NCBI RefSeq assembly: GCF_001642325.1
Contig: NZ_LSFI01000007.1
Coordinates: 1 to 61,087, forward strand
Reading direction: 5' to 3'
Length of the DNA: 61,087 bases
Source of the DNA: Thermodesulfatator autotrophicus
Lineage (GTDB): Bacteria > Desulfobacterota > Thermodesulfobacteria > Thermodesulfobacteriales > Thermodesulfatatoraceae
Shown piece after piece: positions 17,049 through 27,495 of this stretch (its first letter is position 1; every line of letters starts with the position of its first letter). The translations under genes and the position numbers were made by a program. The notes under the pieces are model-generated. The model searched no databases. It saw only the letters and a program-made list of their open reading frames with translations, and had not been told where the DNA came from.

Positions 17049-18188
17049 ATGCCCAAAAAAGCTCTTTTTCTGCTAATTTTAACCATTTTTTTAGCTAATT
17101 GTGAAAAAAGAGAAGAACCTCAACAAGCTAAACCCTTTAGCCAGGTAAAAGCAAAAGTCTTTGAAGTTAAGGCTGTGCCTGTTTCATCTTATAGAATATT
17201 TCCAGGAAAGGTATGCGCTAAACAAAAAATAACTATCAAGGCCAAGGTTTCAGGTTATGTAGAAGATATCCTGGTCAAAGAAGGAGAGAAAGTTAAGGCT
17301 CACCAGGTTCTTTTGCGCATTGATAGCCGTTCTATTAAAGCCCGGCTGAAAGCCATTGAGGCAGAAATAGAGGCCACTATCAAAGAATACGAAGCCGTGC
17401 TGGCTCGCTTAAAATATGCCGAAGCCAACCTTAAACGCTTCAAAGCTTTGTGGGAAGAACAGGCTTCCACTAAAGAAGAACTCGAACGAGCCCTTTCTGA
17501 ATTTAAAAGTCTTAAGGCCAAAAGTGAGGCCTTAAAAGCCCGCCAGATGGCTCTTCAAGCTGAAAAAACTGACATATTAACTCTACTTGACTATGCTGTT
17601 ATAAAAGCTCCCAGCGAAGCAGTGGTAACCCAACGCCTGGTGGGAAAAGGCAGTGTTGTTAACCCTGGAGAACCCCTTCTTATTCTTGATAATCTAAAGG
17701 CTGGTTTTGAATTTTGCGCTGAAATTGACGAAAGCTTTTTCAAACGTTTGAGGCCCGGCCAAATTTTAACCCTTGAATTTCCAAGCCTTGGGAAAACTTT
17801 AAATCTCCCCTTAACCACCATAGTGTCCCAGATAGACCCTTCTTCGCGCACCTTTCATATAAAAATTGACTTGCCTTCAGATCTTTGGCCTTCAGGGCTT
17901 TTCGGGCAGGTAAAAATACCAGAAGAAGAAACTAAAAAAACTCTCATTCCAGGAGAAGCTTTAATAGTTAGAGGTGATATTTACGGTGTGTTCACCTTAA
18001 GTCCTTCTAATACCGCCAGATTCCAGGTGGTAAGAATTGGAAGTGGATACATTTACCAGGATGGAAAATGGATTAAGACGGCTCTTTCCAGGGCTACCCA
18101 CTGGGAAGTTCTTTCAGGCCTTGAAGAAGGGGAAAAAGTCGTCCTTAGTCCGGAAAAAGTAAAAGACGGAGCCCAGGTCATTTTCTAG
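17049..18188 (+). CDS. RND efflux periplasmic adaptor (lipoprotein)
   Basis: The 379-aa membrane-fusion protein links the RND pump to TolC. It begins MPKKALFLLILTIFLANC, a lipoprotein signal with the lipobox LANC (cysteine at residue 18). I therefore chose the ATG at 17049, which has AAGGAG at 17037-17042, over an upstream start at 17031. The two half-lipoyl motifs (VSGYVEDILVKEGEKVKAHQ and VIKAPSEAVVTQRLVGKGSV) flank an alpha-helical hairpin at about 95-170. A beta-barrel domain follows. It lies between tolC and the RND gene. Confidence 0.92.
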   Translation: MPKKALFLLILTIFLANCEKREEPQQAKPFSQVKAKVFEVKAVPVSSYRIFPGKVCAKQKITIKAKVSGYVEDILVKEGEKVKAHQVLLRIDSRSIKARLKAIEAEIEATIKEYEAVLARLKYAEANLKRFKALWEEQASTKEELERALSEFKSLKAKSEALKARQMALQAEKTDILTLLDYAVIKAPSEAVVTQRLVGKGSVVNPGEPLLILDNLKAGFEFCAEIDESFFKRLRPGQILTLEFPSLGKTLNLPLTTIVSQIDPSSRTFHIKIDLPSDLWPSGLFGQVKIPEEETKKTLIPGEALIVRGDIYGVFTLSPSNTARFQVVRIGSGYIYQDGKWIKTALSRATHWEVLSGLEEGEKVVLSPEKVKDGAQVIF

Positions 18189-18190
18189 CT

Positions 18191-21100
18191 ATGAGAAAAA
18201 AAGGGTTTATAAGCAGTATAACAGAATATTTTATAGATTCACCGCTTACCCCGATTGTAATCATAGCTACTCTTATTCTTGGAGTAATGGCTGTTTTAAA
18301 CACCCCCAGCGAAGAAGAACCCCAAATCGTGGTCCCCATGATAGACATTTTTGTGGAAATGCCAGGGGCCACCGCTGAAGAAATAGAAAACCGTGTAGTT
18401 TACCCTATGGAAAAGCTACTCTGGGAGATACCCGGAGTGGAATATGTGTATTCCACCGCCATGAATGGCCGGGCTTTAACGGTGGTGCGTTTTTATGTTG
18501 GCGAAGACGTTGAAGACAGTCTGGTTAAAACGTACGACAAACTTTATTCACATCTTGATTGGATTCCCCCAGGTTGTTCCCACCCGCTTCTTAAACCGCG
18601 TTCTATAGACGATGTCCCCATTGTAGTTCTCACCTTCTGGGGAAAGGGCTATGATGCCCTCACCCTGCGCCAGATAGCTAAAAAGGTAGAGCAGGAAGTA
18701 AAACGCATCCCAGGCATATCTGAAACCTTTATAAAGGGTGGCCTTAGAAGAGAAGTCCGGGTAGAACTTGACCCTACAAAGGTTTACGCCCTGGGTCTTG
18801 ATCCTTTAGATGTTCTTAAAACTATAAGCAGTCAAAATCAGGCACGAATTACTGGCACTTTCAGAGAGAACAATTATCAATTTCAAGTTCGGCTAAACAA
18901 CTTCATCTCTGATTTGAAAGACCTTGAAAACACGGTAGTGGCGACAGTAGCCGGCAAACCAGTTTTTCTCAAAGATGTTGCCAATATTAGTCTTACTTCA
19001 GAAGAGCCGGAAAACTATGTCTTTTTTGTTCCTGGGCCGGCGGCTTCTCAAAAACAAATTAAAGCCCAAACAGGTGAACTCTATCCAGCTGTTTCTTTAG
19101 CAATAGCCAAAAGAAAAGGGGAAAACGCCACCAAACTTGCCGAAAAAGTCCTTCATAAAGTAGAAATTCTTAAGGGCTACGTAATCCCTCATGACCTCAA
19201 TATAACAGTTACCAGAAACTACGGAGAAACTGCCAAGGAAAAAACCGACGAACTTTTAAAACATCTTTTCATCGCCATTTCTTCAGTAGCTATCTTGATA
19301 GCACTTTTCTTGGGATTTAGAGCCAGCCTGGTGGTGATGGTAGCTGTTCCCGTAACTTTGGCCATTACCCTGGCCATATATTGGCTTTTTGGCTACACCT
19401 TAAACCGTGTAACCCTTTTTGCCTTGATCTTTTGCATTGGCATACTGGTTGATGATCCTATAGTTGACGTTGAAAACATAGTGAGGCACCTGAGACTTCC
19501 TGAAAACCGGGGCAAGTCTTTTCGTGATATCATCGTTGGCGCGGTAAATGAAGTAAGGGCTCCCCTGATCCTTGCCACTTTTACGGTGATTGCAGCCATT
19601 GCTCCTATGGGTTTTGTGCGAGGCTTAATGGGGCCATACATGCGCCCCATGCCTGTAGGAGCAACCGCTGCCATGCTCCTTTCCATGATAGTTGCCTTTA
19701 TCATAACTCCCTGGACCGCGAAAAAAATACTATCTAAAAAGGCCCACGGGGAAGAAAAAGAAACTCTTTTCACCCGCTATTATCGCTGGATGATGGAACA
19801 TCTCATAAGAAGTCCTTTTTGGCGATGGAGTTTTTTGCTACTGGTGGGCTTTCTTTTTGTTCTTTCCTGTTCGCTAATTTATTTCAAAATAGTCCGCGTA
19901 AAAATGCTTCCCTTTGATAATAAAAGTGAATTTCAAGTAATAGTGGATATGCCAGAAGGCACCGCGCTTGAAAAAACAGCTAAGGTGGCTCAATCCTTGG
20001 GCCAGGTCCTTGAAAAAGAGCCCTATGTTACCGACTACCAAATATACGTGGGAACTTCTGCTCCCTTTAATTTTAATGGCCTGGTTCGCCACTACTATCT
20101 GCGTTCAGGGGACAATATTGCTGATATTCAGGTAAACCTTCTTCCCAAACACGAAAGGGATTTACAGAGTCACGACATCGCTAAAAGGGTAAGGGAGAAG
20201 TTAAGACCTGTGGCGGAAAAGTATGGAGCTACCATCACCGTGGCTGAAATCCCTCCTGGCCCTCCTGTACTACAAACTCTGGTGGCTGAAGTTTATGGCT
20301 CAAATTACGAAGAACAAATTAAACTTGCCCGTAAAGTTAAAGAGATTTTTGCCCGCACTCCTGGAGTAGTAGATGTTGACTGGTATATGACTGAGCCACA
20401 TACCGAATGGCGCCTCAAAGTTGACACGGTAAAAGCAACTTTGGCAGGTATTTCTCCAGAAAAGATTATAGAAGTCCTTGAAACAGCCATTAAAGGAAAG
20501 GTTGCAGGTCTCTTTCATGATGCCAAAGCCTCTGAAGACATATACATCAAAGTGCACTTTCCTGTTTCTCAGCGTTCAAGCCTGCCTGATCTTGAAAGTA
20601 TCAAGATAAGGGGAGAAAACGGCCGTTTAGTATCACTGGCTGAAATTGCCACCTGGGAAGAAGCCATAGTGCCAAATCCCATTTATCATAAAAACCTGCG
20701 GCCGGTGATTTACGTGGTGGGAGATATGGCAGGTAAAGAAGAAAGCCCCATCTACGGAATAATGAAAATAAACAAGCTACTGAAAGAATTAAAGGCCCCC
20801 AACGGTGAAGAAATAAAAATTTACTACACCAAACAGCCCTTTTCAGAAAAGGAATGGGCAATTAAATGGGACGGTGAGTGGCATGTCACTTACGAAGTCT
20901 TTCGTGATATGGGTCTGGCTTTCGGGGTTTGTGTATTGTTAATCTACATATTGATTGTGGCCTGGTTTAAGTCATATACCGTGCCGTTGGTGCTCCTCGC
21001 TCCTATCCCCCTTTCATTAATTGGCATTTTACCAGCCCACGCCTTAACAGGGTCATTTTTTACTGCTACTTCCATGATTGGCTTCATTGCCGGAGCAGGA

Positions 21101-21397
21101 ATTGTGGTGCGAAATTCCATTATTCTCGCTGATTTTATAGAGATGCGTTTAAAAGAAGGCTTGCCTTTAGAAAAAGCCGTGATAGAGGCCGGGGTAGTGC
21201 GTTTTCGCCCCATGCTTTTAACCGCCGCTGCCGTGGTAGTGGGAAGCTTCGTAATACTTTTTGACCCTATATTTAATGGCCTGGCCCTATCTCTCATGGC
21301 TGGAGAAGTGGCCTCTACCTTATTTTCCCGCATGGTGGTCCCGGTTTTATACTATCTGGAGCATCGTATCAAAACCGAGGGCCGCTTGGTGCTTTAA
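18191..21397 (+). CDS. RND-family efflux transporter
   Basis: This 1068-aa inner-membrane proton-driven pump has 12 expected membrane segments: one near residue 20, a cluster around 360-500, one near 555, and a final cluster around 900-1040. Two large periplasmic loops contain the porter domains (PGATAEEIENRVVYPMEKLL). The proton-relay aspartates are in ILVDDPIVDVENIV (membrane segment 4). The sequence looks more like uncharacterised multidrug/HAE-type pumps than the CusA metal class, since no methionine clusters were noticed. The substrate is unknown. It starts three bases after the adaptor stop. Confidence 0.92.
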   Translation: MRKKGFISSITEYFIDSPLTPIVIIATLILGVMAVLNTPSEEEPQIVVPMIDIFVEMPGATAEEIENRVVYPMEKLLWEIPGVEYVYSTAMNGRALTVVRFYVGEDVEDSLVKTYDKLYSHLDWIPPGCSHPLLKPRSIDDVPIVVLTFWGKGYDALTLRQIAKKVEQEVKRIPGISETFIKGGLRREVRVELDPTKVYALGLDPLDVLKTISSQNQARITGTFRENNYQFQVRLNNFISDLKDLENTVVATVAGKPVFLKDVANISLTSEEPENYVFFVPGPAASQKQIKAQTGELYPAVSLAIAKRKGENATKLAEKVLHKVEILKGYVIPHDLNITVTRNYGETAKEKTDELLKHLFIAISSVAILIALFLGFRASLVVMVAVPVTLAITLAIYWLFGYTLNRVTLFALIFCIGILVDDPIVDVENIVRHLRLPENRGKSFRDIIVGAVNEVRAPLILATFTVIAAIAPMGFVRGLMGPYMRPMPVGATAAMLLSMIVAFIITPWTAKKILSKKAHGEEKETLFTRYYRWMMEHLIRSPFWRWSFLLLVGFLFVLSCSLIYFKIVRVKMLPFDNKSEFQVIVDMPEGTALEKTAKVAQSLGQVLEKEPYVTDYQIYVGTSAPFNFNGLVRHYYLRSGDNIADIQVNLLPKHERDLQSHDIAKRVREKLRPVAEKYGATITVAEIPPGPPVLQTLVAEVYGSNYEEQIKLARKVKEIFARTPGVVDVDWYMTEPHTEWRLKVDTVKATLAGISPEKIIEVLETAIKGKVAGLFHDAKASEDIYIKVHFPVSQRSSLPDLESIKIRGENGRLVSLAEIATWEEAIVPNPIYHKNLRPVIYVVGDMAGKEESPIYGIMKINKLLKELKAPNGEEIKIYYTKQPFSEKEWAIKWDGEWHVTYEVFRDMGLAFGVCVLLIYILIVAWFKSYTVPLVLLAPIPLSLIGILPAHALTGSFFTATSMIGFIAGAGIVVRNSIILADFIEMRLKEGLPLEKAVIEAGVVRFRPMLLTAAAVVVGSFVILFDPIFNGLALSLMAGEVASTLFSRMVVPVLYYLEHRIKTEGRLVL

Positions 21398-21470
21398 AAC
21401 TTATTTTTGATGATTTTGACGATTCAGGTAATGGTGCTATTTAAAAAGTACTATTCAAGTAGTAAACTAC

Positions 21471-21650
21471 TTGACAAATAGGAAAATTGAGTTTAGTTAT
21501 CGTGAAAAAATAACTTTGCTTTTATTGAAAATGGAAGAAAGAAAGCAGAAAACAGTTGGTTCCCCTGTGGGCTAACCCCTCAACTCCACCCTCAATCAAC
21601 CAGATACCCACCTCCATCCCTCTTTGGCCCACAGGGGGCCTTTCTATTAT
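21471..21650 (+). ncRNA. Candidate small RNA with long C-rich loop
   Basis: The 350-bp gap before dnaJ has no gene. It contains a perfect 11-bp inverted repeat, CCCCTGTGGGC (21562-21572) and GCCCACAGGGG (21627-21637), closing a 54-base loop. The loop is almost free of G and rich in CCC and ACCTCC, an anti-Shine-Dalgarno-like word. TTTCTATTAT follows the stem. Upstream, TTGACA at 21471 could be a -35 box, though the -10 is weak. The layout suits an sRNA of roughly 130 nt that pairs with ribosome binding sites. This is purely structural inference. Confidence 0.4.
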
Positions 21651-21748
21651 AACGCTACCTGAAATGAAACCTCCTTGACGAATTGTTAAAAAACTTTAAC
21701 TTTTTCTGCGAATAATTGATTCTTTAGTAATACAAGCGGGTAGGAGTT

Positions 21749-22723
21749 ATGGCCAAGGATTACTACAAAATTTTAGGTGTTTCGCGAAATGCCACCCAGG
21801 AAGAAATAAAAAAGGCTTACAGGCGTCTTGCCCTGAAATATCACCCTGATCGTAACAGGGGAAATAAAGAGGCTGAAGAACGTTTTAAAGAGATAAACGA
21901 GGCTTACGCTGTCCTTTCAGACCCGGAAAAAAGGCGCCAGTATGACAAATTCGGTTCTACTGAATTTCATCGCCGTTATACCCAGGAAGATATTTTCCGT
22001 GACTTTGATTTTGAGTCTATTTTTCGTGATTTGGGGATAGGTTTTGACCTGGGGAGCTTTTTTGGTTTTGGAGGAAGACGCCGAGCGAGTACTGGTTTCC
22101 GTCTGGACCTGGGAGACCTTTTCAGCCAGGTATTTGGTACCTCTCCAGAGGAAGATTGGTTTACTAAAGAGTCGCACCAGAGTAGGCACACCAGGCAAAA
22201 TTTTGTCTCAAGCGGGGATGTAGTTCTTGAGCTTCCGGTAACCCTTGAAGAAGTGGCTCAGGGGGCAGAAAAGGTCATATCCGTTGCTCCTACAGGCAAA
22301 GCCGAGCGCATAAAAGTTAAAATTCCTCAGGGTATAGAAGATGGCCAGAAGTTGCGCATTACGGCGCAAGGGGCTTATGGCCCTGATGGGCGGCGAGGGG
22401 ACCTTTATCTCAAGATTAAAATTGAAGAACATCCCTTTTTTGAAAGAGAAGGCCAAGATGTTATTTGTGACCACGAGATAAAATTCTCTGAGGCTGTTTT
22501 TGGCACCACTATAGAAGTGCCCACCCTTTACGGTAAAAGGGTAAGGGTAAAAGTTCCCCCGGGCACAAGGGGCGGAGCAAAGCTCAGGTTAAAAGGGCTG
22601 GGATTGCCAGATAGAACAGGCCGTAAAGGAGACCAGTTTGTCAGAATAAACATTAAAGTGCCAAAGACCCTTACTAAAGAACAAAAGGATTTGATTAAGA
22701 GGTTTGCTGAAGAAGGGCTATAA
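21749..22723 (+). CDS. DnaJ/CbpA-type Hsp40 co-chaperone (no zinc finger)
   Basis: The 324-aa protein stimulates DnaK ATPase and delivers clients. The J domain is at residues 1-70 with the essential HPD in [11 protein letters not shown] glycine/phenylalanine-rich region follows (about 75-125, [17 protein letters not shown]). The two C-terminal beta domains come directly after (from about 150), with no CxxCxGxG zinc repeats, so it is class II (CbpA-like). TAGGAG precedes the ATG. The next gene starts 20 bp before its end, so the pair is co-translated. A second DnaJ with a zinc finger sits in the chemotaxis operon. Confidence 0.92.
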   Translation: MAKDYYKILGVSRNATQEEIKKAYRRLALKYHPDRNRGNKEAEERFKEINEAYAVLSDPEKRRQYDKFGSTEFHRRYTQEDIFRDFDFESIFRDLGIGFDLGSFFGFGGRRRASTGFRLDLGDLFSQVFGTSPEEDWFTKESHQSRHTRQNFVSSGDVVLELPVTLEEVAQGAEKVISVAPTGKAERIKVKIPQGIEDGQKLRITAQGAYGPDGRRGDLYLKIKIEEHPFFEREGQDVICDHEIKFSEAVFGTTIEVPTLYGKRVRVKVPPGTRGGAKLRLKGLGLPDRTGRKGDQFVRINIKVPKTLTKEQKDLIKRFAEEGL

Positions 22724-23441
22724 ACTGCGCTGGAAACTTATTAAAGAAATAGCCAAAGATTTACGCTATCTTCTGGCGCGAGATTATCATAAAGAATCAG
22801 CCATTAACTTTTTGGCTAACCGCTGGCAATTAAGTGATTTGGAAAGGGAAGTTCTAAGGCGCGGGGTCTTTACCCCTTATGAGGCTCGTGTACGACTTTT
22901 AAAAAAGAAAGAAGAAAGCTACATAAGGGGAAGGGCCTTATACGTAGATGGCTTTAACGTGCTAACTACTATAAGATCAGCTATAGCTGGCCTTCCTGTT
23001 TTTCTTGCTGACGACGGCTTTTTGCGAGACCTGGGAAAATTAACCCCAAAATTTAAAGCAGACGAAATTTCAGAAAAAGCGCTCCTGCTTTTGATAAAAA
23101 AACTCAAAAAACTAAACCTGGAGAAAATAATAATTTATCTTGACAAACCCCTTTCTAAGAGCGGAGAGCTAGCTGCTAGATTGCGCCAGCTTTTTGAAGA
23201 AGAAGCCATTTCAGGAGAAGTATTTCTTGTGCCCTCAGCTGATAAGGCCTTACTTGGAATGCCTTTGTTAGCCACCAGTGACGCGGCTTTGTTAGACAGA
23301 TGTGAGGCGGCCTTTGATCTGGCCGCCTCAGTATTACAGGAGGTTGGGTATGAAGGGCCAGAACTAACCGGCTACCACTTCTCCCAGCTTGAAAATGGGG
23401 AGATAAAGCGAGATAATGATCCCGCCAATTACTCCCCCTAA
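22704..23441 (+). CDS. DUF434-family protein
   Basis: The 245-aa protein resembles the DUF434/DUF5616 family. It has an N-terminal helical part with [14 protein letters not shown]-like content ([20 protein letters not shown]), then a nuclease-like fold with [31 protein letters not shown] and [10 protein letters not shown]. The paired acidic residues suggest a PIN/NYN-like metal site, but the function is unknown. It starts inside the 3' end of dnaJ. Its last 78 bases overlap the convergent pilC gene, an unusually long real overlap. Confidence 0.7.
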   Translation: MLKKGYKLRWKLIKEIAKDLRYLLARDYHKESAINFLANRWQLSDLEREVLRRGVFTPYEARVRLLKKKEESYIRGRALYVDGFNVLTTIRSAIAGLPVFLADDGFLRDLGKLTPKFKADEISEKALLLLIKKLKKLNLEKIIIYLDKPLSKSGELAARLRQLFEEEAISGEVFLVPSADKALLGMPLLATSDAALLDRCEAAFDLAASVLQEVGYEGPELTGYHFSQLENGEIKRDNDPANYSP

Positions 23442-24572
23442 AAAGACTATCATTACTGGTTCAATCATTTGTGACAGTGCATCTACGGTGTTATCTACTT
23501 CTTCTTCAAAGAAATCAGCCACTTTATCTAACATTTTTTCAAGGGTACCACTGGCTTCACCCACGCTTACCATCTGCACCACCATGTAAGGGAAAATACC
23601 GCTTTTAGAAAGGGGCTCAGCAATGGACTGCCCTTCTTGAACGGACTGGCGTACCTGATTAATAGTCCTTTCTACTACGACATTGCCTGCGGTTCTGGCG
23701 GCAATACTCAGGGCATCAATGATGGAAACACCACTCATTATCAAGGTGCTAAGGGTGCGTGAAAAACGAGCTACCGCTACTTTGCGAAAGAGGTTCCCAA
23801 AAAGTGGAAGCTTGAGAAATAGGGCGTCAAGGTGAAGCCGGCCTTTTTCCGTACGGTAATATCTCCTTAAAAGAAAGATTGAAAGTATTATGCCTCCGAT
23901 GAAATGGGGAAAGTATTTTTTGGTTAAACGGCTGGCTTCAATAACTATTTGAGTGGGTAAGGGGAGGGCGTGTCCCATTTCGCTGAACATTTTTTCAAAG
24001 GTTGGAACTACGAAGAGCATAATTATGCTTAAAACTATCACCGTAACAAATAAGACGATGGCTGGGTAGATCATGGCTTTTTTCACTTTGGCTTTAAGGG
24101 CAAGGCTTTTTTCCATATAAGTGGCTAGGCGTTTAAGAGAAAGTTCAAGATTTCCGCTGCTCTCACCAGCCTCAATCATGTGGTGGTAAAAACGGTCAAA
24201 AATTTTGGGATATTGTTTAAGGGCTCCGGAAAAAGGGGTACCTTCTTCTACGTCTTTTTTGATTTTAAAGATTACTTCTTTAAAGTAAGGGTTTTTTTGC
24301 TGGTGGGCTAAAGAATCAAGGGCCTGAATTAAAGGAAGCCCGGCCTCAAGCATAGCCGCTAACTGCCTGGTAAATACTACTATTTCCTTTGGCTTTACTT
24401 TTTTAGGAGTACTTAGACGGGCTAAGAGTCCTGAGCCTTTGGCCTTTATTTTTACAGGGGTTATTTTCTGGCGTCTTAACTTGATGCGGACGATTTTTTC
24501 ATCGGCGGCTTCAATGGTTCCTTTTACTGTTTCTCCAGCCGGGTTTTTACCCACCCATTCATATACTGGCAT
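23364..24572 (-). CDS. Type II secretion / type IV pilus inner-membrane platform protein (GspF/PilC)
   Basis: The 402-aa polytopic membrane protein anchors the assembly ATPase of type IV pili or type II secretion. A short N-terminal domain (MPVYEWVGKNPAGETVKGTI) is followed by two T2SSF repeats (about 70-190 and 270-395). These contain FTRQLAAMLEAGLPL, then FSRTLSTLIMSGVSIIDAL and MVVQMVSVGEASGTLEKML, each ending in membrane helices. It stands without pilB, pilT or pilin genes. Its AAGGGGAAG Shine-Dalgarno and the AT of its ATG are inside a perfect 19-bp hairpin. Confidence 0.93.
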   Translation of the reverse strand: MPVYEWVGKNPAGETVKGTIEAADEKIVRIKLRRQKITPVKIKAKGSGLLARLSTPKKVKPKEIVVFTRQLAAMLEAGLPLIQALDSLAHQQKNPYFKEVIFKIKKDVEEGTPFSGALKQYPKIFDRFYHHMIEAGESSGNLELSLKRLATYMEKSLALKAKVKKAMIYPAIVLFVTVIVLSIIMLFVVPTFEKMFSEMGHALPLPTQIVIEASRLTKKYFPHFIGGIILSIFLLRRYYRTEKGRLHLDALFLKLPLFGNLFRKVAVARFSRTLSTLIMSGVSIIDALSIAARTAGNVVVERTINQVRQSVQEGQSIAEPLSKSGIFPYMVVQMVSVGEASGTLEKMLDKVADFFEEEVDNTVDALSQMIEPVMIVFLGGVIGGIIISLYLPIFKLGEVVAG

Positions 24573-24635
24573 AAACTTCCCCTTCTATCTTATCTTTTTT
24601 ATTTTCTTTTCGGCAGGATAGAAGGGGAAGTTTAT
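24571..24635 (-). promoter_or_regulatory. RBS-sequestering hairpin of pilC/gspF
   Basis: A perfect 19-bp inverted repeat (ATAAACTTCCCCTTCTATC at 24571-24589 and its complement at 24617-24635) has a 27-base loop. On the pilC message the 3' arm, GATAGAAGGGGAAGTTTAT, contains the Shine-Dalgarno and the first two bases of the start codon, so the stem would block initiation. The 5' arm begins 7 bp after the guaB stop. On the plus strand the stem is followed by TTTTTT, so it could also end antisense transcripts. Confidence 0.7.
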
Positions 24636-24641
24636 TTTTTA

Positions 24642-26117
<1,476 letters not shown>

Positions 26118-26136
26118 TCACCTCTTTTTGATTTTA

Positions 26137-26265
26137 TTATTCAACAAGACCTTTCCCCTGCTCAGGCCTAGATGAAAAAATTTTTCCTAGCAAGGGTAAA
26201 AGGACTTCTTTTTTGTGCCAAAAAATCTCTCTGGCAACGATGTAGCCCTTACAATAACTCTTCAT
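26137..26265 (-). CDS. Possible 42-aa small protein between ppx and guaB
   Basis: In the 176-bp gap a minus-strand frame runs from ATG 26265 to TAA 26137, encoding 42 residues that start MKSYCKGYIVAREIFWHKKE. There is no clear Shine-Dalgarno and I do not recognise it. An 8-bp hairpin (TTTCCTAA/TTAGGAAA, 26276-26295) overlapping the ppx stop lies just upstream. It may be a chance frame or a leader peptide of guaB. Confidence 0.2.
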   Translation of the reverse strand: MKSYCKGYIVAREIFWHKKEVLLPLLGKIFSSRPEQGKGLVE

Positions 26266-26287
26266 CACGTAAAGTTTTCCTAATTAT

Positions 26288-27493
26288 TTAGGAAATAATG
26301 GGACTTTTTTCTAAAAGATGCAAGAGTATTCCTTCAAGAATTCCGGTATCACTTATAAGAATCCTTTTCGCTTCTAAAAGGTCAAGTAATGCCTGATAAA
26401 TTAAAGCCCCAGAAAGAATTATATCCTCACGCCCTTCTTCCATACCTTTTAAATATTTTCTGTCGCTGGGAGAAAGACTGGCTAATTTTTTAACCAAATT
26501 TTTGAGCGCATTTACTTTAAGCGAATAACCGTGAATTTTAGAAGGGGCGTAACGTTCAAGCCCCTGAGAAAGAGCGGCCAGGCAAGTTGCTGTACCTCCA
26601 GTGGCTATCAGAGTAGCAGGCTTTGGGCTTAAATTTTTTATTTCGGAAAGAATGGTTAAAATTTCTTGTGTAGCCCTTCCTATTTCAAGTGGGGTAGGGA
26701 TATCATCAGAGGAGAAAAATCTATCTTTTAAGAGTACGGCCCCTAACTTGAGGCTTCCGGTTTTTAAAATCTGATAGTCGTCACAAAGTATGTATTCCGT
26801 GCTACCTCCCCCTACATCTACAATTAGGGCAGGATAATCCTTTATTTTTAGGCTAAAAAGCACGCCCTTTGCCGTATAAATAGCTTCTTCTTGAGGGGTA
26901 AGGACTTTTATGGGGAAGCCGAGGATCTTTTCTGCTTTTTCTAGAAATTTGTCTGCATTTTTAGCCCGGCGAAATACTTCTGTTCCTGCGGCAAAGACAT
27001 TTTTTACGTTAATTTTATCAAGCCTCTGACGTATTTGTTTAAGGGCCTTAAGCCCCCTTTCAAAAGCCTGTTCAGAAATAAGACCTTCTTTAGCCAACTC
27101 TTCCCCTAACCGGACGTTAAAACGCTCTTTGCAAATGGCCCTGAAATGGGGGTTGGCTTGTTTACCAACAAGTAACCTGAAAGTCTGGGTTCCGAGATCA
27201 AGACTGGCAAAGGCTGGTTGATTAAGCCTTTCTTTTAAGTCTTTCCCTACTTTGAAAATGATTCTCTTACGGGCAGGGATTATTTGTTCTTCACCTGTTT
27301 TAGGATTTTTAAAGAAACGCTCTTTTTGTTTTTTGACAACAAACCTTCCAAAACCACGAATTTCAATACGTTCCTCTTCTTTTAAAGCCTGTGTTAATCT
27401 TTCAAAAAGTAGATTGACGATGAACTCCAAGTCTTTACGTTTAAATTCGGGAAATTCCTGCCAGAGTTTATCTATTAAATCGTTTTTATTCAT
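26288..27493 (-). CDS. HU/IHF DNA-binding domain fused to Ppx/GppA phosphatase
   Basis: This is a 401-aa fusion. Residues 1-93 are a full HU/IHF-type histone-like domain (MNKNDLIDKLWQEFP, IEIRGFGRFVVKKQKERF, NPKTGEEQIIPARKRIIFK). It is followed directly by a Ppx/GppA domain of about 300 residues with the ASKHA motifs FASLDLGTQTFRLLVG, DVGGGSTEYIL and ATGGTATCLAALS. Ppx/GppA enzymes hydrolyse polyphosphate or pppGpp. The reading frame is unbroken through the junction. It starts at or just after the sppA stop; ATGs at 27505 and 27493 are both possible. In relatives a stand-alone IHF-like gene often follows sppA, so the phosphatase seems to have been joined to it. Confidence 0.85.
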   Translation of the reverse strand: MNKNDLIDKLWQEFPEFKRKDLEFIVNLLFERLTQALKEEERIEIRGFGRFVVKKQKERFFKNPKTGEEQIIPARKRIIFKVGKDLKERLNQPAFASLDLGTQTFRLLVGKQANPHFRAICKERFNVRLGEELAKEGLISEQAFERGLKALKQIRQRLDKINVKNVFAAGTEVFRRAKNADKFLEKAEKILGFPIKVLTPQEEAIYTAKGVLFSLKIKDYPALIVDVGGGSTEYILCDDYQILKTGSLKLGAVLLKDRFFSSDDIPTPLEIGRATQEILTILSEIKNLSPKPATLIATGGTATCLAALSQGLERYAPSKIHGYSLKVNALKNLVKKLASLSPSDRKYLKGMEEGREDIILSGALIYQALLDLLEAKRILISDTGILEGILLHLLEKSPIIS

Positions 27494-27495
27494 GC

